From: Prevotella sp. UBA6447
Lineage (GTDB): Bacteria; Bacteroidota; Bacteroidia; Bacteroidales; Bacteroidaceae
NCBI GenBank assembly: GCA_002437115.1
Contig: DJOD01000029.1
Coordinates: 1 to 53,191 of the forward strand
Length of the DNA stretch: 53,191 nt
Direction: 5' to 3'
Part shown: piece after piece, positions 34,594 through 43,553 of the stretch
How positions within the stretch are numbered: position 1 is the first letter of the stretch
Layout: each line of letters begins with the position of its first letter
The notes under the pieces: generated by a model
What the model saw: only the letters and a program-made list of their open reading frames with translations
The model's database searches: none
Told to the model about the DNA's origin: nothing
Translations under genes and position numbers: made by a program

Positions 34594-35070
34594 TTAAAAC
34601 TTGGCCATCTTAATGGCGTCAACAGCACATTCGTCACCTTTGTTGCCCAACTTGCCACCACTTCGATCCTTAGCTTGTTGCAGGTTGTCGGTAGTGAGAA
34701 GGCCATAAATGACAGGAATATTCTGCACTGCGTTAAGATGTGCAATGCCGTAAGTAACCCCCTGGCAAATATAGTCAAAGTGTGGTGTCTCTCCACGAAT
34801 GACGCTGCCAAGGATGATCACGGCGTCAAAGCCATCGTCCTTGCACATCTGCTGCGCTCCATAAACCAGCTCGAAACTGCCAGGCACAGTCTTTACGTGA
34901 ATGTTCTCTTGCAGGGCACCATGCTTTTCTAAGGTCTTCACAGCACCGTCAAGCAAAGCACCAGTAATCTCGCTATTCCATTCTGCAACCACTATACCGA
35001 AACACATATTGCTGGCATCGGGCACCTTGCTGGAATCGTAATCTGAAAGATGATGTAGAGAGGTAGCCAT
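34594..35070 (-). CDS. ribH: 6,7-dimethyl-8-ribityllumazine synthase
   Basis: A 158-aa lumazine synthase. Visible hallmarks are VVAEWNSEITGALLDGA, VPGSFELVYGAQQM, AVIILGSVIRGETPHFDYIC (the conserved GxVIRGxTxHFD loop with the catalytic His) and VIYGLLTTDNLQQA. It condenses the ribityl-pyrimidine with dihydroxybutanone phosphate in riboflavin synthesis; enzymes of this family form 60-mers or pentamers. It starts 5 nt after the stop of the TPR-like gene, so the two are probably co-transcribed. Confidence 0.96.
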   Translation of the reverse strand: MATSLHHLSDYDSSKVPDASNMCFGIVVAEWNSEITGALLDGAVKTLEKHGALQENIHVKTVPGSFELVYGAQQMCKDDGFDAVIILGSVIRGETPHFDYICQGVTYGIAHLNAVQNIPVIYGLLTTDNLQQAKDRSGGKLGNKGDECAVDAIKMAKF

Positions 35071-35075
35071 GACAG

Positions 35076-35768
35076 TTACTTAGTGGTTCTCTCAATGTAC
35101 TTGTCAATCTCATTGCTCTGCACCAGAGTCGAATTGACATATTTCTTCTTGATGTCCTGGTAAACCTGGTTGGCCTCATCCTTTTTTCCCTGACTTTCGA
35201 GGAGCTCGCCAGCTTGCAACATGAAAGTAGGAGAAAGGCTGTAGTTGGCGCCTTCCTTAGACTTGCTGTCTGCTTTCGAAGCTGCATCCTTGAGCTTGCT
35301 GATGGCCTTGTCAACCTGCCCAACAGCGGCATAAGCGTTTCCTAAGGCAGCTATGGCCGCAGGACTCACCATGGCATCATCAGAAGGGGAGAATTTCTCC
35401 AGGTATTTTACAGCTTCCTTCGCCTGTCCCAGTTGGTAGTAGCTAAGGCCAGCATAAAGGTTAGCAAGATTGCCTGCATCGGTGCTTCCATAGTCATTTG
35501 CTATTTTTACGAAGCCTGCGTATCCTGCCCCATCGCCATTGAGGGCTTTGTCAAACTGCTCGGCGTTAAAATACTCTTGGCCACGAGCCAAAGCCGTGCT
35601 GGCCTTGTCGGCGCGAGGACCACCAATGAAAGTGTTGTAACAGACCCAAGCGGCGACCACCACGATGACAGCGGCGACAGCTCCTAAGATAACATTGCGA
35701 TACTTCGTGAAGAATGCTTCTGACTTTCCAGCAGCATCAAATGTCGCATTTTCGTTTTTGTTTGCCAT
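35076..35768 (-). CDS. Membrane-anchored tetratricopeptide-repeat protein
   Basis: A protein of about 230 aa with one N-terminal membrane segment (NVILGAVAAVIVVVAAWVCY) after a short cytoplasmic tail. It is followed by TPR-like helices (ALARGQEYFNAEQFDKAL; LANLYAGLSYYQLGQAKEAV; AALGNAYAAVGQVDKAISKL). The YfgM-like shape suggests a periplasmic scaffold or chaperone partner, but no function can be fixed. The ATG at 35768 (MANKNENATF) is chosen; the upstream TTG-type extension has no support. A TAATTTTG box lies at 35805-35812 on the minus strand. The gene is divergent from recF and cotranscribed with ribH. Confidence 0.85.
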   Translation of the reverse strand: MANKNENATFDAAGKSEAFFTKYRNVILGAVAAVIVVVAAWVCYNTFIGGPRADKASTALARGQEYFNAEQFDKALNGDGAGYAGFVKIANDYGSTDAGNLANLYAGLSYYQLGQAKEAVKYLEKFSPSDDAMVSPAAIAALGNAYAAVGQVDKAISKLKDAASKADSKSKEGANYSLSPTFMLQAGELLESQGKKDEANQVYQDIKKKYVNSTLVQSNEIDKYIERTTK

Positions 35769-35942
35769 TATTTTTGTTGTTTTATTATTATCACGATTTA
35801 GACGCAAAATTAACACTTTTATCTCACATATTGAAATTTATTCTGTTCTTTTTTCTTTTTTCATCTCCAAAACTCGTAACTTTGCATCTATTAGGATAAT
35901 GCCTAAAGGATTTGTTTTTTCTCATTACGATATAGACCCACA

Positions 35943-37043
35943 ATGATACTCAGCCAAATTTCTGTGCTCAATTATAAGAACATCAGAGCAGCAAATCTCT
36001 CGTTCTCGCCCAATGTGAATTGTCTGATTGGCCACAACGGAGAAGGAAAAACTAATTTACTTGACGCTATCTATTATCTTTCTTTTTGCCATTCGAGTTT
36101 CACAAACGTCGACAGCCAGGTCATAACGCACGATCAAGACTTTTTTGTCATTGAGGGAAATTACCTTAACGAGACTGGCGACACGGAAAATGTGTATGCG
36201 GGAATGAAGCGGGGAAGTCGCAAACATTTTCGTAGGAACAAGAAGGAATATAAAAGGTTCTCTGAGCACATTGGGCTAATCCCGCTCATCTTCGTGTCGC
36301 CACACGACAGTGTACTGGTGGACGGAGGCGGAGAAGAGCGGAGAAAGCTGATGGACATGGTCATTTCACAATATGACAAGAGGTACCTGGACGCGCTCAA
36401 TAGCTACAACAAGGCGTTGCAACAGCGCAATGCCCTGCTCAAGATGGAGCAGGAGCCGGATCCATCCCTCATGGACATTTGGGAAAAAGAGATGGCCGAA
36501 AAGGGGCAGGTGGTTTTCGAAAAACGCTCGTCTTTTGTTGAAGAGTTCATTCCTGTCTTCCAAAATATCTACAAGAAAATATCGGGGGAGAAGGAGACTG
36601 TCACCTTGCGCTACACATCACATGGTCAACGTGGTGACTTGCTTGATGTAATCCAGCACGACAGACTGAAAGACCGCATCGTCGGATACAGCCTTCACGG
36701 CATTCATCGCGATGACCTTGAAATGCAGGTGGGTGGCTACCCGTTGAAACGTGAGGGGAGTCAGGGGCAGACCAAGACCTATATGATGGCCCTAAAGCTG
36801 GCGCAATTCGACTTTCTGAAACGCACTGCTTCACAGACCACCCCCTTGCTTCTCCTCGATGACATTTTCGACAAGCTCGACGCGCACCGCGTTGAACATA
36901 TTGTCGACATGGTGTCGGGCGGGACATTCGGACAAATTTTTATCACCGACACCAACCGCGACCATCTCGACGAGATTCTGCGCCACAGTGGAAAAGACTA
37001 CCGTCTCTTTCAAGTGGAAGGAGGCGAGTTTGCCAACATTTAA
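35943..37043 (+). CDS. recF: DNA replication and repair protein RecF
   Basis: A 366-aa SMC-like ATPase. Walker A is CLIGHNGEGKTNLLDAIYYL, then the RecF-typical FVSPHDSVLVDGGGEERRKL, the signature region REGSQGQTKTYMMALKLAQF and Walker B LLLLDDIFDKLD. RecF with RecO and RecR loads RecA at single-strand gaps. A TAACTTTG box lies at 35877-35884. The dciA-like gene follows 109 nt later, a common recF-DUF721 pairing. Confidence 0.96.
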   Translation: MILSQISVLNYKNIRAANLSFSPNVNCLIGHNGEGKTNLLDAIYYLSFCHSSFTNVDSQVITHDQDFFVIEGNYLNETGDTENVYAGMKRGSRKHFRRNKKEYKRFSEHIGLIPLIFVSPHDSVLVDGGGEERRKLMDMVISQYDKRYLDALNSYNKALQQRNALLKMEQEPDPSLMDIWEKEMAEKGQVVFEKRSSFVEEFIPVFQNIYKKISGEKETVTLRYTSHGQRGDLLDVIQHDRLKDRIVGYSLHGIHRDDLEMQVGGYPLKREGSQGQTKTYMMALKLAQFDFLKRTASQTTPLLLLDDIFDKLDAHRVEHIVDMVSGGTFGQIFITDTNRDHLDEILRHSGKDYRLFQVEGGEFANI

Positions 37044-37152
37044 GTTACTGAAATCCGCATCCAGCCTGGCAGGTTACCAGGACATACCGCTGGTAGCGAT
37101 TCCATAAGAGCCCCCAACGCGCCTATAACGTGTTTAATAGCGATAAGAAATT

Positions 37153-37443
37153 ATGTTTAGAAAAGATGTTAAACCTCTGAGCGAGGTACTCTCCCAATAC
37201 CTGAGAAGAGAAGGATTGGAAACCCCATTGCTGCAGCGGCGCCTCGTCAACTCATGGGACAAGCTCATGGGGCCGACCATCGCACGTTACACCACCGAGA
37301 AATTCATACAGAACCAAGTGTTGTTCGTCAAGATTGTCAACCCTGCCTTACGACAAGACCTCAGCATGATGCGCTCACAGCTCGCCAAAAAGCTCAATGA
37401 CGCGGCCGGTTCGCAAATCATCACAGAGGTCAGAATTTATTAA
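37153..37443 (+). CDS. DUF721 (DciA-like) protein
   Basis: A 96-aa protein of the DUF721/DciA family (LQRRLVNSWDKLMGPTIARY with the conserved W and G; NQVLFVKIVNPALRQDLSMM; QIITEVRIY end). DciA proteins load or help the replicative helicase in most bacteria lacking DnaC. Its position after recF supports a replication role. A terminator-like hairpin follows at once. Confidence 0.9.
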   Translation: MFRKDVKPLSEVLSQYLRREGLETPLLQRRLVNSWDKLMGPTIARYTTEKFIQNQVLFVKIVNPALRQDLSMMRSQLAKKLNDAAGSQIITEVRIY

Positions 37444-37444
37444 A

Positions 37445-37478
37445 GCGTCAGGCTGGGCATTAGCCCATAGCCTGACGC
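37445..37478. terminator. Bidirectional hairpin between dciA and the S41 protease gene
   Basis: GCGTCAGGCT (37445-37454) pairs with AGCCTGACGC (37469-37478), with inner GGGC/GCCC. It lies between convergent genes. There is no T-tract, so intrinsic termination is not certain. Confidence 0.6.
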
Positions 37479-37503
37479 ATCAAATAGGATCCTATTGCCA
37501 TCC

Positions 37504-39222
37504 TTACGCCCGGAAAAACAAGCTGCCCCCTAAGCGTATGTGTTTATCAAAGTACATGATGTTCGCCTTGGCCACCTTCCCACCAGACTTGACCCTTTTC
37601 CTCGGCGCCTTCGGGAAGGCATTGCCACTGCGCATGACACGAAGAGCCGTATTGATGACTGGGTCATCCTGGTTGATATATTCCGTCCATGCTTGCTCAT
37701 CAAGCATATTGTAGATGATGCGGCTGTTGATGTACCGCTCCAGTAGCGTGTGGCTTCGCCTGATAAGCAAGTTACGACGCTTGAGGCCATGGCTGTTGGC
37801 ATAGACAACAAATTGCTCCACCGTGTTCTGCTTCCTCAAATATTTGTCAAGTTCGAGCATCTCATGGAAATCTTTCATCTTCTGACGATTGTTGTCTGTA
37901 TAGCTGAAGGCGAACTGTAAAATCAAACCGCTCATGGCTGCCTGTTTATAATAAGATGTCATACCCGACGTGTCCTCTGCCACAAAGATGTCTGGCGTAA
38001 TGCCACCTCCTCCATACACCACACGACCATTGCCCGTATGGTAAGGTTTGCCAGTGTGTTTGATGCTGTCTTGCGAGAAAAACTCGCCATGCTCATAACG
38101 TGAAATGAGATCCTGCTCATAGGTTGGATCCTCGCCACTGGTATAAGGTTTCTGTATGCAACGCCCTGAAGGGGTGAAGTATCTTGCTATTGTCAAGCGT
38201 ATCATACTACCATCAGGGAATGGAATCTGCTGTTGAACCAATCCTTTGCCGAAAGAACGGCGGCCTATGATAGTAGCCCGGTCATTATCTTGCATGGCAC
38301 CTGCGAAGATTTCCGACGATGAAGCTGACCCTTCATTGATAAGCACCACAAGAGGAATGTTCTGGTAAGCGCCATGCCCGTCAGACCGATATTCCTTTCT
38401 GGGCGACTTGCGTCCCTCAGTATAGACTATGAGCTTGTTGTTGGGAAGAAACTCATTGGCCATCTGCACCGCACTCTGCAGATAACCACCCGTATTGTCG
38501 CGCAGGTCAATGACAAGGTTTGAGAAACCTTCCTGCTGAAGATTTGCCAATGCGATGAGAAGTTCCGGATATGTCTTTTCGCCGAAGTTCTTCACTTTGA
38601 TGTAGCCCGTGTTGCTGTCGAGCATATAAGCAGCCGTAATGGTTTTGGTAGGAATCTCACCGCGCGTCACCTCACAAGTGATAGGCTTGACATGTCCATA
38701 ACGCAACACTCCAATCTTCACCTTGGAACCTTGCGGACCTTTCAGTCGGTGCATGGCCTCCTCATTGGTAACAATCTTTCCTACAAATTTCTTGCCGTCC
38801 ACATAAACAATCTTGTCGCCAGCAAGGATACCCGCCTTTTCTGCAGGGCCGTTCTTGATGACATTCTGCACATGAATGGTGTCCTCCCTGATTGTAAACT
38901 CAATTCCAACGCCAGAGAACGATCCCTTCAGGTCGTCATTGGCAGCCTGCACGTCCTTTGCGCTGATATAAACAGAGTGTGGGTCCAACTCAGCAAGAAT
39001 CTGCGGAATTGCCTTCTCGACAAGCGAGTCGATGTCGACCTTGTCCACATACTGGTCATCGATGATTCGTAACAAGTTGTTTAAACGGTTACTACCATTG
39101 TTGATGACGGTCAGCCTGTTGCCAGAGAAGTGATTGGCATAAAAGGAACCTATCACAATCCCGACCACCATGCTGATAGCCATCAACAAGGGCATGAACC
39201 TGTTTCTCTTATCGTTTTTCAT
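37504..39222 (-). CDS. S41 family carboxy-terminal processing peptidase
   Basis: A 572-aa protein with an N-terminal membrane anchor or signal (FMPLLMAISMVVGIVIGSFY), a PDZ domain (GSFSGVGIEFTIREDTIHVQ; AGILAGDKIVYVDG) and the S41 protease core. The catalytic Ser is in NEGSASSSEIFAGAMQD and the Lys in GRRSFGKGLVQQQ; the strand DLRDNTGGYLQSAVQMANEF is typical. CTP-type proteases trim or degrade periplasmic proteins. The C-terminal ~170 residues after the core are helical and basic. Gene order: dCMP deaminase stop, 14 nt, then this ATG. Confidence 0.94.
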   Translation of the reverse strand: MKNDKRNRFMPLLMAISMVVGIVIGSFYANHFSGNRLTVINNGSNRLNNLLRIIDDQYVDKVDIDSLVEKAIPQILAELDPHSVYISAKDVQAANDDLKGSFSGVGIEFTIREDTIHVQNVIKNGPAEKAGILAGDKIVYVDGKKFVGKIVTNEEAMHRLKGPQGSKVKIGVLRYGHVKPITCEVTRGEIPTKTITAAYMLDSNTGYIKVKNFGEKTYPELLIALANLQQEGFSNLVIDLRDNTGGYLQSAVQMANEFLPNNKLIVYTEGRKSPRKEYRSDGHGAYQNIPLVVLINEGSASSSEIFAGAMQDNDRATIIGRRSFGKGLVQQQIPFPDGSMIRLTIARYFTPSGRCIQKPYTSGEDPTYEQDLISRYEHGEFFSQDSIKHTGKPYHTGNGRVVYGGGGITPDIFVAEDTSGMTSYYKQAAMSGLILQFAFSYTDNNRQKMKDFHEMLELDKYLRKQNTVEQFVVYANSHGLKRRNLLIRRSHTLLERYINSRIIYNMLDEQAWTEYINQDDPVINTALRVMRSGNAFPKAPRKRVKSGGKVAKANIMYFDKHIRLGGSLFFRA

Positions 39223-39236
39223 CTCCTTTGTAATCG

Positions 39237-39680
39237 TTAAGCTTTCTCTGACACGCCGAGATCCATGAAAATAATCTCTATACCCGCCCTTTGCAAGAGA
39301 CGAATTCCATCGTCAAGCCTATATTTCTCACCATACACCACCCTTTTGATGCCAGCCTGAATGATGAGCTTGGCACACTCAATACAGGGCGAGGCCGTCA
39401 CATAAAGCGTAGAGCCCTCGCTGTTGTTGCTCGACCTGGCGAGTTTTGTGATGGCATTGGCTTCGGCATGTAGCACATATGGTTTTGTGAGGTTGTTGTC
39501 ATCCTCACAAATGTTCTCAAAGCCACTTGGCGTTCCATTGTAACCATCACTGATGATCATCTTGTCTTTGACAACCAACGCCCCCACCTTGCGGCGTTTA
39601 CAGTACGAGTTTTCTGCCCAGATGAGTGCCATTCTAAGATAGCGCTCATCCAATTTACTTTGCTTATCGGTTGATACCAT
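39237..39680 (-). CDS. dCMP/cytidine deaminase family protein (ComE-like)
   Basis: A 147-aa zinc deaminase. Visible motifs are VGALVVKDKMIISDGYNGTP, the HAEANAI motif (zinc His and catalytic Glu) and SPCIECAKLIIQAGIKRVVY (zinc Cys pair). Family members convert dCMP to dUMP for dTTP synthesis; related ComEB proteins share this architecture. The start overlaps the end of the upstream M3 peptidase gene by 17 nt, implying one operon. Confidence 0.92.
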   Translation of the reverse strand: MVSTDKQSKLDERYLRMALIWAENSYCKRRKVGALVVKDKMIISDGYNGTPSGFENICEDDNNLTKPYVLHAEANAITKLARSSNNSEGSTLYVTASPCIECAKLIIQAGIKRVVYGEKYRLDDGIRLLQRAGIEIIFMDLGVSEKA

Positions 39681-41733
39681 TTCTTTTGAGTAATGCGTCT
39701 ATAGTTGGTTCCTGGCCACGGAATCGCTTATAGAGTGTCATGGGATGCTCGGTTCCTCCCTTCGAGAGAATGTCATCCCGGAAGCGTTGCGCGGTCTTTC
39801 GATCAAAGATGCCATGAGCATGAAACACACTGAAGGCATCGGCATCAAGCACCTCTGCCCACTTGTAGCTATAATATCCCGCAGCATAACCACCAGACAT
39901 GATGTGTGAGAACTGTGTGGTCATGCATGTCTCGGGTAGCTGGGGCGTGATGATGGCTTTCTCCCAAGCCGTCTTCTCAAATGGAATGATGTCGGCGGTG
40001 AAAGGCTCCTTCTGCGTGTAATAAGCCATGTCGAGCAAACCAAAGCTCACCTGCCGTAGGCATGATAATGCAACATTGAAATTTCGGCTCAACTTGATGC
40101 GGTCTATTAGTTCATCGGGGATGGGCTCATTGGTCTTATAATGGAAGGCGAAAGTGCGCAAGAAGTCTTTCTCAGTCGCATAGTTTTCCATAAACTGGGA
40201 TGGCATCTCCACGAAATCCCACCACACATTGGTACCAGAAAGGCTTTCAAAGCGCGTGTTTGCAAACATTCCGTGGAGCGAATGTCCAAACTCGTGGAGG
40301 AAAGTCTCCACCTCGCCGAGTGTTAACAGGGCGGGCTTGGTGTCGGTCGGTTTGGTGAAGTTCATCACCACACTGGCATGGGGTCGCACATTCTTGCCAC
40401 TCTTCGTGATGTATTGTTCTTGAAACTCAGTCATCCAAGCACCACCCTGCTTACCCTTGCGAGGATGAAAATCGGCATAGAGCACAGCCAGGTAACTGCC
40501 ATCGTTGTCAAACACCTCATATGCCTTGACATCAGGATGATAAACAGATATGTCCTTGTTTTCCTTGAACGTGATGCCATAAAGCTTGTTGGCAAGTCCG
40601 AACACGCCATCGATGACTCTGTCAAGTCTAAAATAGGGGCGCAGCATCTCGGAATCAAGGTTGTAGCGTTCCATTTGCAACTTATGGGAGTAGTAGCTCA
40701 CATCCCATGGTTCCAGTTTGAAGTCTTCGCCTTCCAAGTCTTTTGCTTTCCGCTCGATGGCTTGTTGCTCAGCGATGGCAGTGGGCTTGTATGCTTCTAT
40801 CAAATCGTTGAGGAGCTTTTCCACATTGCTGACCGAAGACGCCATGCGGTGTTTGAGCACATAATCGGCGTAGGTGTCGAAGCCGAGCAGCTGCGCCAGT
40901 TCTCGGCGAAGGTTCACCAGCCGCTTGCATATCTCCAAGTTACTTGTGTCAGAATCCTTATGAGCACATTCAGTATTGCGTGCCATGTATAGTTCTTTTC
41001 GCAGGTCACGCCGATCCGAATAGGTCATGAAAGGTGAATAGCTGGCATAGTCGAGCGTGAACGCCCACCCCTTGAGGCCTTTTTCCTTCGCATTGCCAGC
41101 GGCTGCATCCACTGCCGTCTCAGGCAGTCCGCTCAGGTCAGCCTTGTCGGTGATGTGTAGGGTGTATGCCTTTGTCTCTTTTAGCAGGTTTTGCGAAAAC
41201 TGCAAGGACAGCAGCCCAGCCTCCTCTGTCAGTTTTCTGAGCTTTTCCTTACCCTTTTCGTCGAGCAGGGCCCCGCTTCTAACAAACCCGTCATATTCTT
41301 TCTCGAGCAGCGTCTGTTCCTCTGGCGTGAGTTCACGATGATGCTCATAAACGTGCTTAACGCGTTGGAAGAGATGTGGGTTCAAGGAAACATCGTTGCC
41401 ATGCTTTGTGAGGATTGGACTCAGTTTCTGAGCCAAGTCTTCCATCCTTTCATTGGTCTCTGCACTCATGAGACAGGAGAAAACTGTAGACACACGGTCA
41501 AGCAGGTCATAATAGTGCTCCCCTTTACTGTCGTCCGTAACGGCAATGGTGTTGTCGAAAGTTGGCTCTTCTGGGTTGTTGACGATTTTCTCAATCTGTT
41601 CGTTGTCGCGCCGGATGCCTTCCATGAAAGCTGGCTCAAAGTCCTCAAACTGTATCTTGCCAAAGGGCACAGTGTCATGGAGCGTGCCATAGGGCTCCAT
41701 GAACGGGTTTTTTCGTTCTTGGCTATCCATCAT
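39664..41733 (-). CDS. M3 family metallopeptidase (oligopeptidase A/Dcp-like)
   Basis: A protein of about 689 aa with the M3 zinc motif HEFGHSLHGMF and the downstream Glu region (WDFVEMPSQFMENYATE), plus MSGGYAAGYYSYKWAEVLDA near the end. It lacks a signal peptide, so it should be a cytoplasmic oligopeptidase or peptidyl-dipeptidase. The ATG at 41733 (MMDSQERKNPF) is chosen because a TTG start at 41778 would fall upstream of the -7 promoter box TATCTTTG at 41767-41774 (minus). It leads a minus-strand operon with the dCMP deaminase and S41 protease. Confidence 0.94.
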   Translation of the reverse strand: MMDSQERKNPFMEPYGTLHDTVPFGKIQFEDFEPAFMEGIRRDNEQIEKIVNNPEEPTFDNTIAVTDDSKGEHYYDLLDRVSTVFSCLMSAETNERMEDLAQKLSPILTKHGNDVSLNPHLFQRVKHVYEHHRELTPEEQTLLEKEYDGFVRSGALLDEKGKEKLRKLTEEAGLLSLQFSQNLLKETKAYTLHITDKADLSGLPETAVDAAAGNAKEKGLKGWAFTLDYASYSPFMTYSDRRDLRKELYMARNTECAHKDSDTSNLEICKRLVNLRRELAQLLGFDTYADYVLKHRMASSVSNVEKLLNDLIEAYKPTAIAEQQAIERKAKDLEGEDFKLEPWDVSYYSHKLQMERYNLDSEMLRPYFRLDRVIDGVFGLANKLYGITFKENKDISVYHPDVKAYEVFDNDGSYLAVLYADFHPRKGKQGGAWMTEFQEQYITKSGKNVRPHASVVMNFTKPTDTKPALLTLGEVETFLHEFGHSLHGMFANTRFESLSGTNVWWDFVEMPSQFMENYATEKDFLRTFAFHYKTNEPIPDELIDRIKLSRNFNVALSCLRQVSFGLLDMAYYTQKEPFTADIIPFEKTAWEKAIITPQLPETCMTTQFSHIMSGGYAAGYYSYKWAEVLDADAFSVFHAHGIFDRKTAQRFRDDILSKGGTEHPMTLYKRFRGQEPTIDALLKRNGINR

Positions 41734-41840
41734 GCTTATGTGTCGGTTTTCTCTCAATTTTCTTTGCAAAGATAGCAAAAAGTGAATAAAATGTTTGGAC
41801 TATTAAGCAAAATTTAACTTTGCTGGGTAAAAAAGGCAAA

Positions 41841-42509
41841 TCAGCTGAGTTTCTCAAGATCCGGAACAACGATACGCCCCCGTCCCAGTGTCACCAATCC
41901 TTTCTCTTGCATGGCATGAAGACACTCAGACACCTTGCGACAACTCTCGTTGAGCTCGAGGGCCATTCTTTGCAACTTGATTTTGAAGACCTTCTTTCCT
42001 GAGGGCTGCTGACAACGGTCGGCCAAGAAACGAGACACCCTATCCTGCAAGCTTTCGGGTGGTTTCCTCCACACCTTCCCACATTCCTTCTGCAGCGCGG
42101 TAGAGATGAGATTCATCAAGTTAAGCCTGAAGATGAGAGAGACAGATGTCAACCTCAACGCGTCATTCTTGGCGATGCTCACCAAGCTGCAAGCTGTCAG
42201 CGCATGATAAGTGTGCGTAAATCGCTGCTTGAGGCCAAACGCACTTTCTGGCTGTAACACGCGGCATCCCGAGAGTTCCTCCTCGACCGCATAGGCGTGG
42301 TCGTCGGAGAGCGTCTTAACAAGCAACGAACCATCCACCAGGAACACAAGTCGACCGCTTCGGTCGCCCTCCTCGATGACGTCCTCTCCCCTATCCACCT
42401 TGCTGAAAAGCAATTTGGTTTGGCCAACCACGGTTTCCAGCTCCGTCTGGCTCATGCCTGTGAAGAGCGGAATCATCTGGAGCTTGCCGTACACGCCAAT
42501 GCGTCTCAT
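41841..42509 (-). CDS. Crp/Fnr-family transcriptional regulator
   Basis: A 222-aa protein with an N-terminal cyclic-nucleotide-binding fold (KLQMIPLFTGMSQTELETVV; EEGDRSGRLVFLVDGSLLVK; AFGLKQRFTHTYHALTACSL) and a C-terminal winged helix (LQRMALELNESCRKVSECLH, AMQEKGLVTLGRGRIVV). No Cys cluster for an iron-sulfur sensor and no clear cAMP-binding Arg/Ser set was seen, so the ligand is unknown. It is 13 nt downstream of apbE, same strand. Confidence 0.88.
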   Translation of the reverse strand: MRRIGVYGKLQMIPLFTGMSQTELETVVGQTKLLFSKVDRGEDVIEEGDRSGRLVFLVDGSLLVKTLSDDHAYAVEEELSGCRVLQPESAFGLKQRFTHTYHALTACSLVSIAKNDALRLTSVSLIFRLNLMNLISTALQKECGKVWRKPPESLQDRVSRFLADRCQQPSGKKVFKIKLQRMALELNESCRKVSECLHAMQEKGLVTLGRGRIVVPDLEKLS

Positions 42510-42522
42510 TCCGACAGAAGTG

Positions 42523-43548
42523 TTATGGCTTATCCAAAATCTTGCTTTTCAAGGACGGTGAAAACCACACGCGATTGTTGCCGCGACTGTCGGCGTAAAT
42601 GAAATAAGCCATCAGCTCCGGGTGCTTACGCAAGATTTGTTGCGCCCTTTCAAGTCCCATGACCATGAACGAGGTGGCGTAGGCATCAGCCTCCGCACAA
42701 TGGTCAGCGATGACTGTTGCTGAGAGGATGTTGTGCTGCACGGGGTAGCCAGTCTTGGGGTCTATGGTGTGTGCATATTTTCGTCCGCCCTTATAGTAGA
42801 AATTGCGGTAGTTACCACTGGTTGCCATGGCCTTGTCGGTGACGTTGAGCACGGTCTGCAGCTCTTGGCTGGTCTGCGTGGAGTCGTCGGTAGGCTTGGT
42901 GACCCCAATCTTCCAGGGCACGCGCTGGTCATTGATGCCACTGGTGACCACCTCACCGCCTATCTCAACCATGAAGTTGTGAATGCCCTTGCTTTTCAGG
43001 AAGCGCGCCACTACGTCGGCGCCATACCCTTTGGCAATGGCTGAACAATCGAGCATGATGCGAGGGTCTTGCTTAATGACGTGCCCCTTGCTGAGCGTCA
43101 CTTTCTGGTAACCGACAAGGTTGCGTAAGGAGTCGATGACATGCTTCGTAGGATCAACGCCTTTTTTGAAACCGAACCCCCACTCATTGACAAGCGGGGC
43201 GACGGTGATGTCGAAAGCACCATTCGTCTCCTCAGACACCGTCTGAGCCATGTTAAACACATAGGTGAACATATCGTTGAGCACGACAGGCTCATTGCGG
43301 TTGACGCGCGAGATGACCGACTGCTTGTTGAACGTGGAAAGGGCATCGTCGACCTTGCGCATTTCGGCCTCAATATCCTTTTGCAAGTCCTCGTCACTCT
43401 GGTAGGTGACATGGTAGATGGTTCCGAAGATGAAACCCTCATCGTGTTGGAAGGGCATGTTCCGCTGCTGCCTGATAATCAACACGGTGCCTACGATGAG
43501 CAGAAGCAGGAACACTACCTGCCAAAGGGTTTTCCGTTTCTTAGACAT
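42523..43548 (-). CDS. apbE: FAD:protein FMN transferase (ApbE)
   Basis: A 341-aa protein with an N-terminal membrane helix (LWQVVFLLLLIVGTVLIIRQ) and the ApbE fold: DDALSTFNKQSVISRVNRNE, FDITVAPLVNEWGFGFKKGV, MLDCSAIAKGYGADVVARFL, KYAHTIDPKTGYPVQHN and AEADAYATSFMVMGLERAQQ (metal-binding Asp and Thr). ApbE attaches FMN covalently to Thr residues of Rnf/Nqr subunits or other flavoproteins outside the membrane. The ATG at 43548 (MSKKRKTLWQ) is used; an 82-residue N-terminal extension has no homology and would overlap the upstream gene. Confidence 0.94.
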   Translation of the reverse strand: MSKKRKTLWQVVFLLLLIVGTVLIIRQQRNMPFQHDEGFIFGTIYHVTYQSDEDLQKDIEAEMRKVDDALSTFNKQSVISRVNRNEPVVLNDMFTYVFNMAQTVSEETNGAFDITVAPLVNEWGFGFKKGVDPTKHVIDSLRNLVGYQKVTLSKGHVIKQDPRIMLDCSAIAKGYGADVVARFLKSKGIHNFMVEIGGEVVTSGINDQRVPWKIGVTKPTDDSTQTSQELQTVLNVTDKAMATSGNYRNFYYKGGRKYAHTIDPKTGYPVQHNILSATVIADHCAEADAYATSFMVMGLERAQQILRKHPELMAYFIYADSRGNNRVWFSPSLKSKILDKP

Positions 43549-43553
43549 ATTGA

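Noticed and set aside
41734..41778. Upstream TTG start for the M3 peptidase
   Set aside because: The promoter box TATCTTTG at 41767-41774 lies inside this extension, so it cannot be translated from that promoter.
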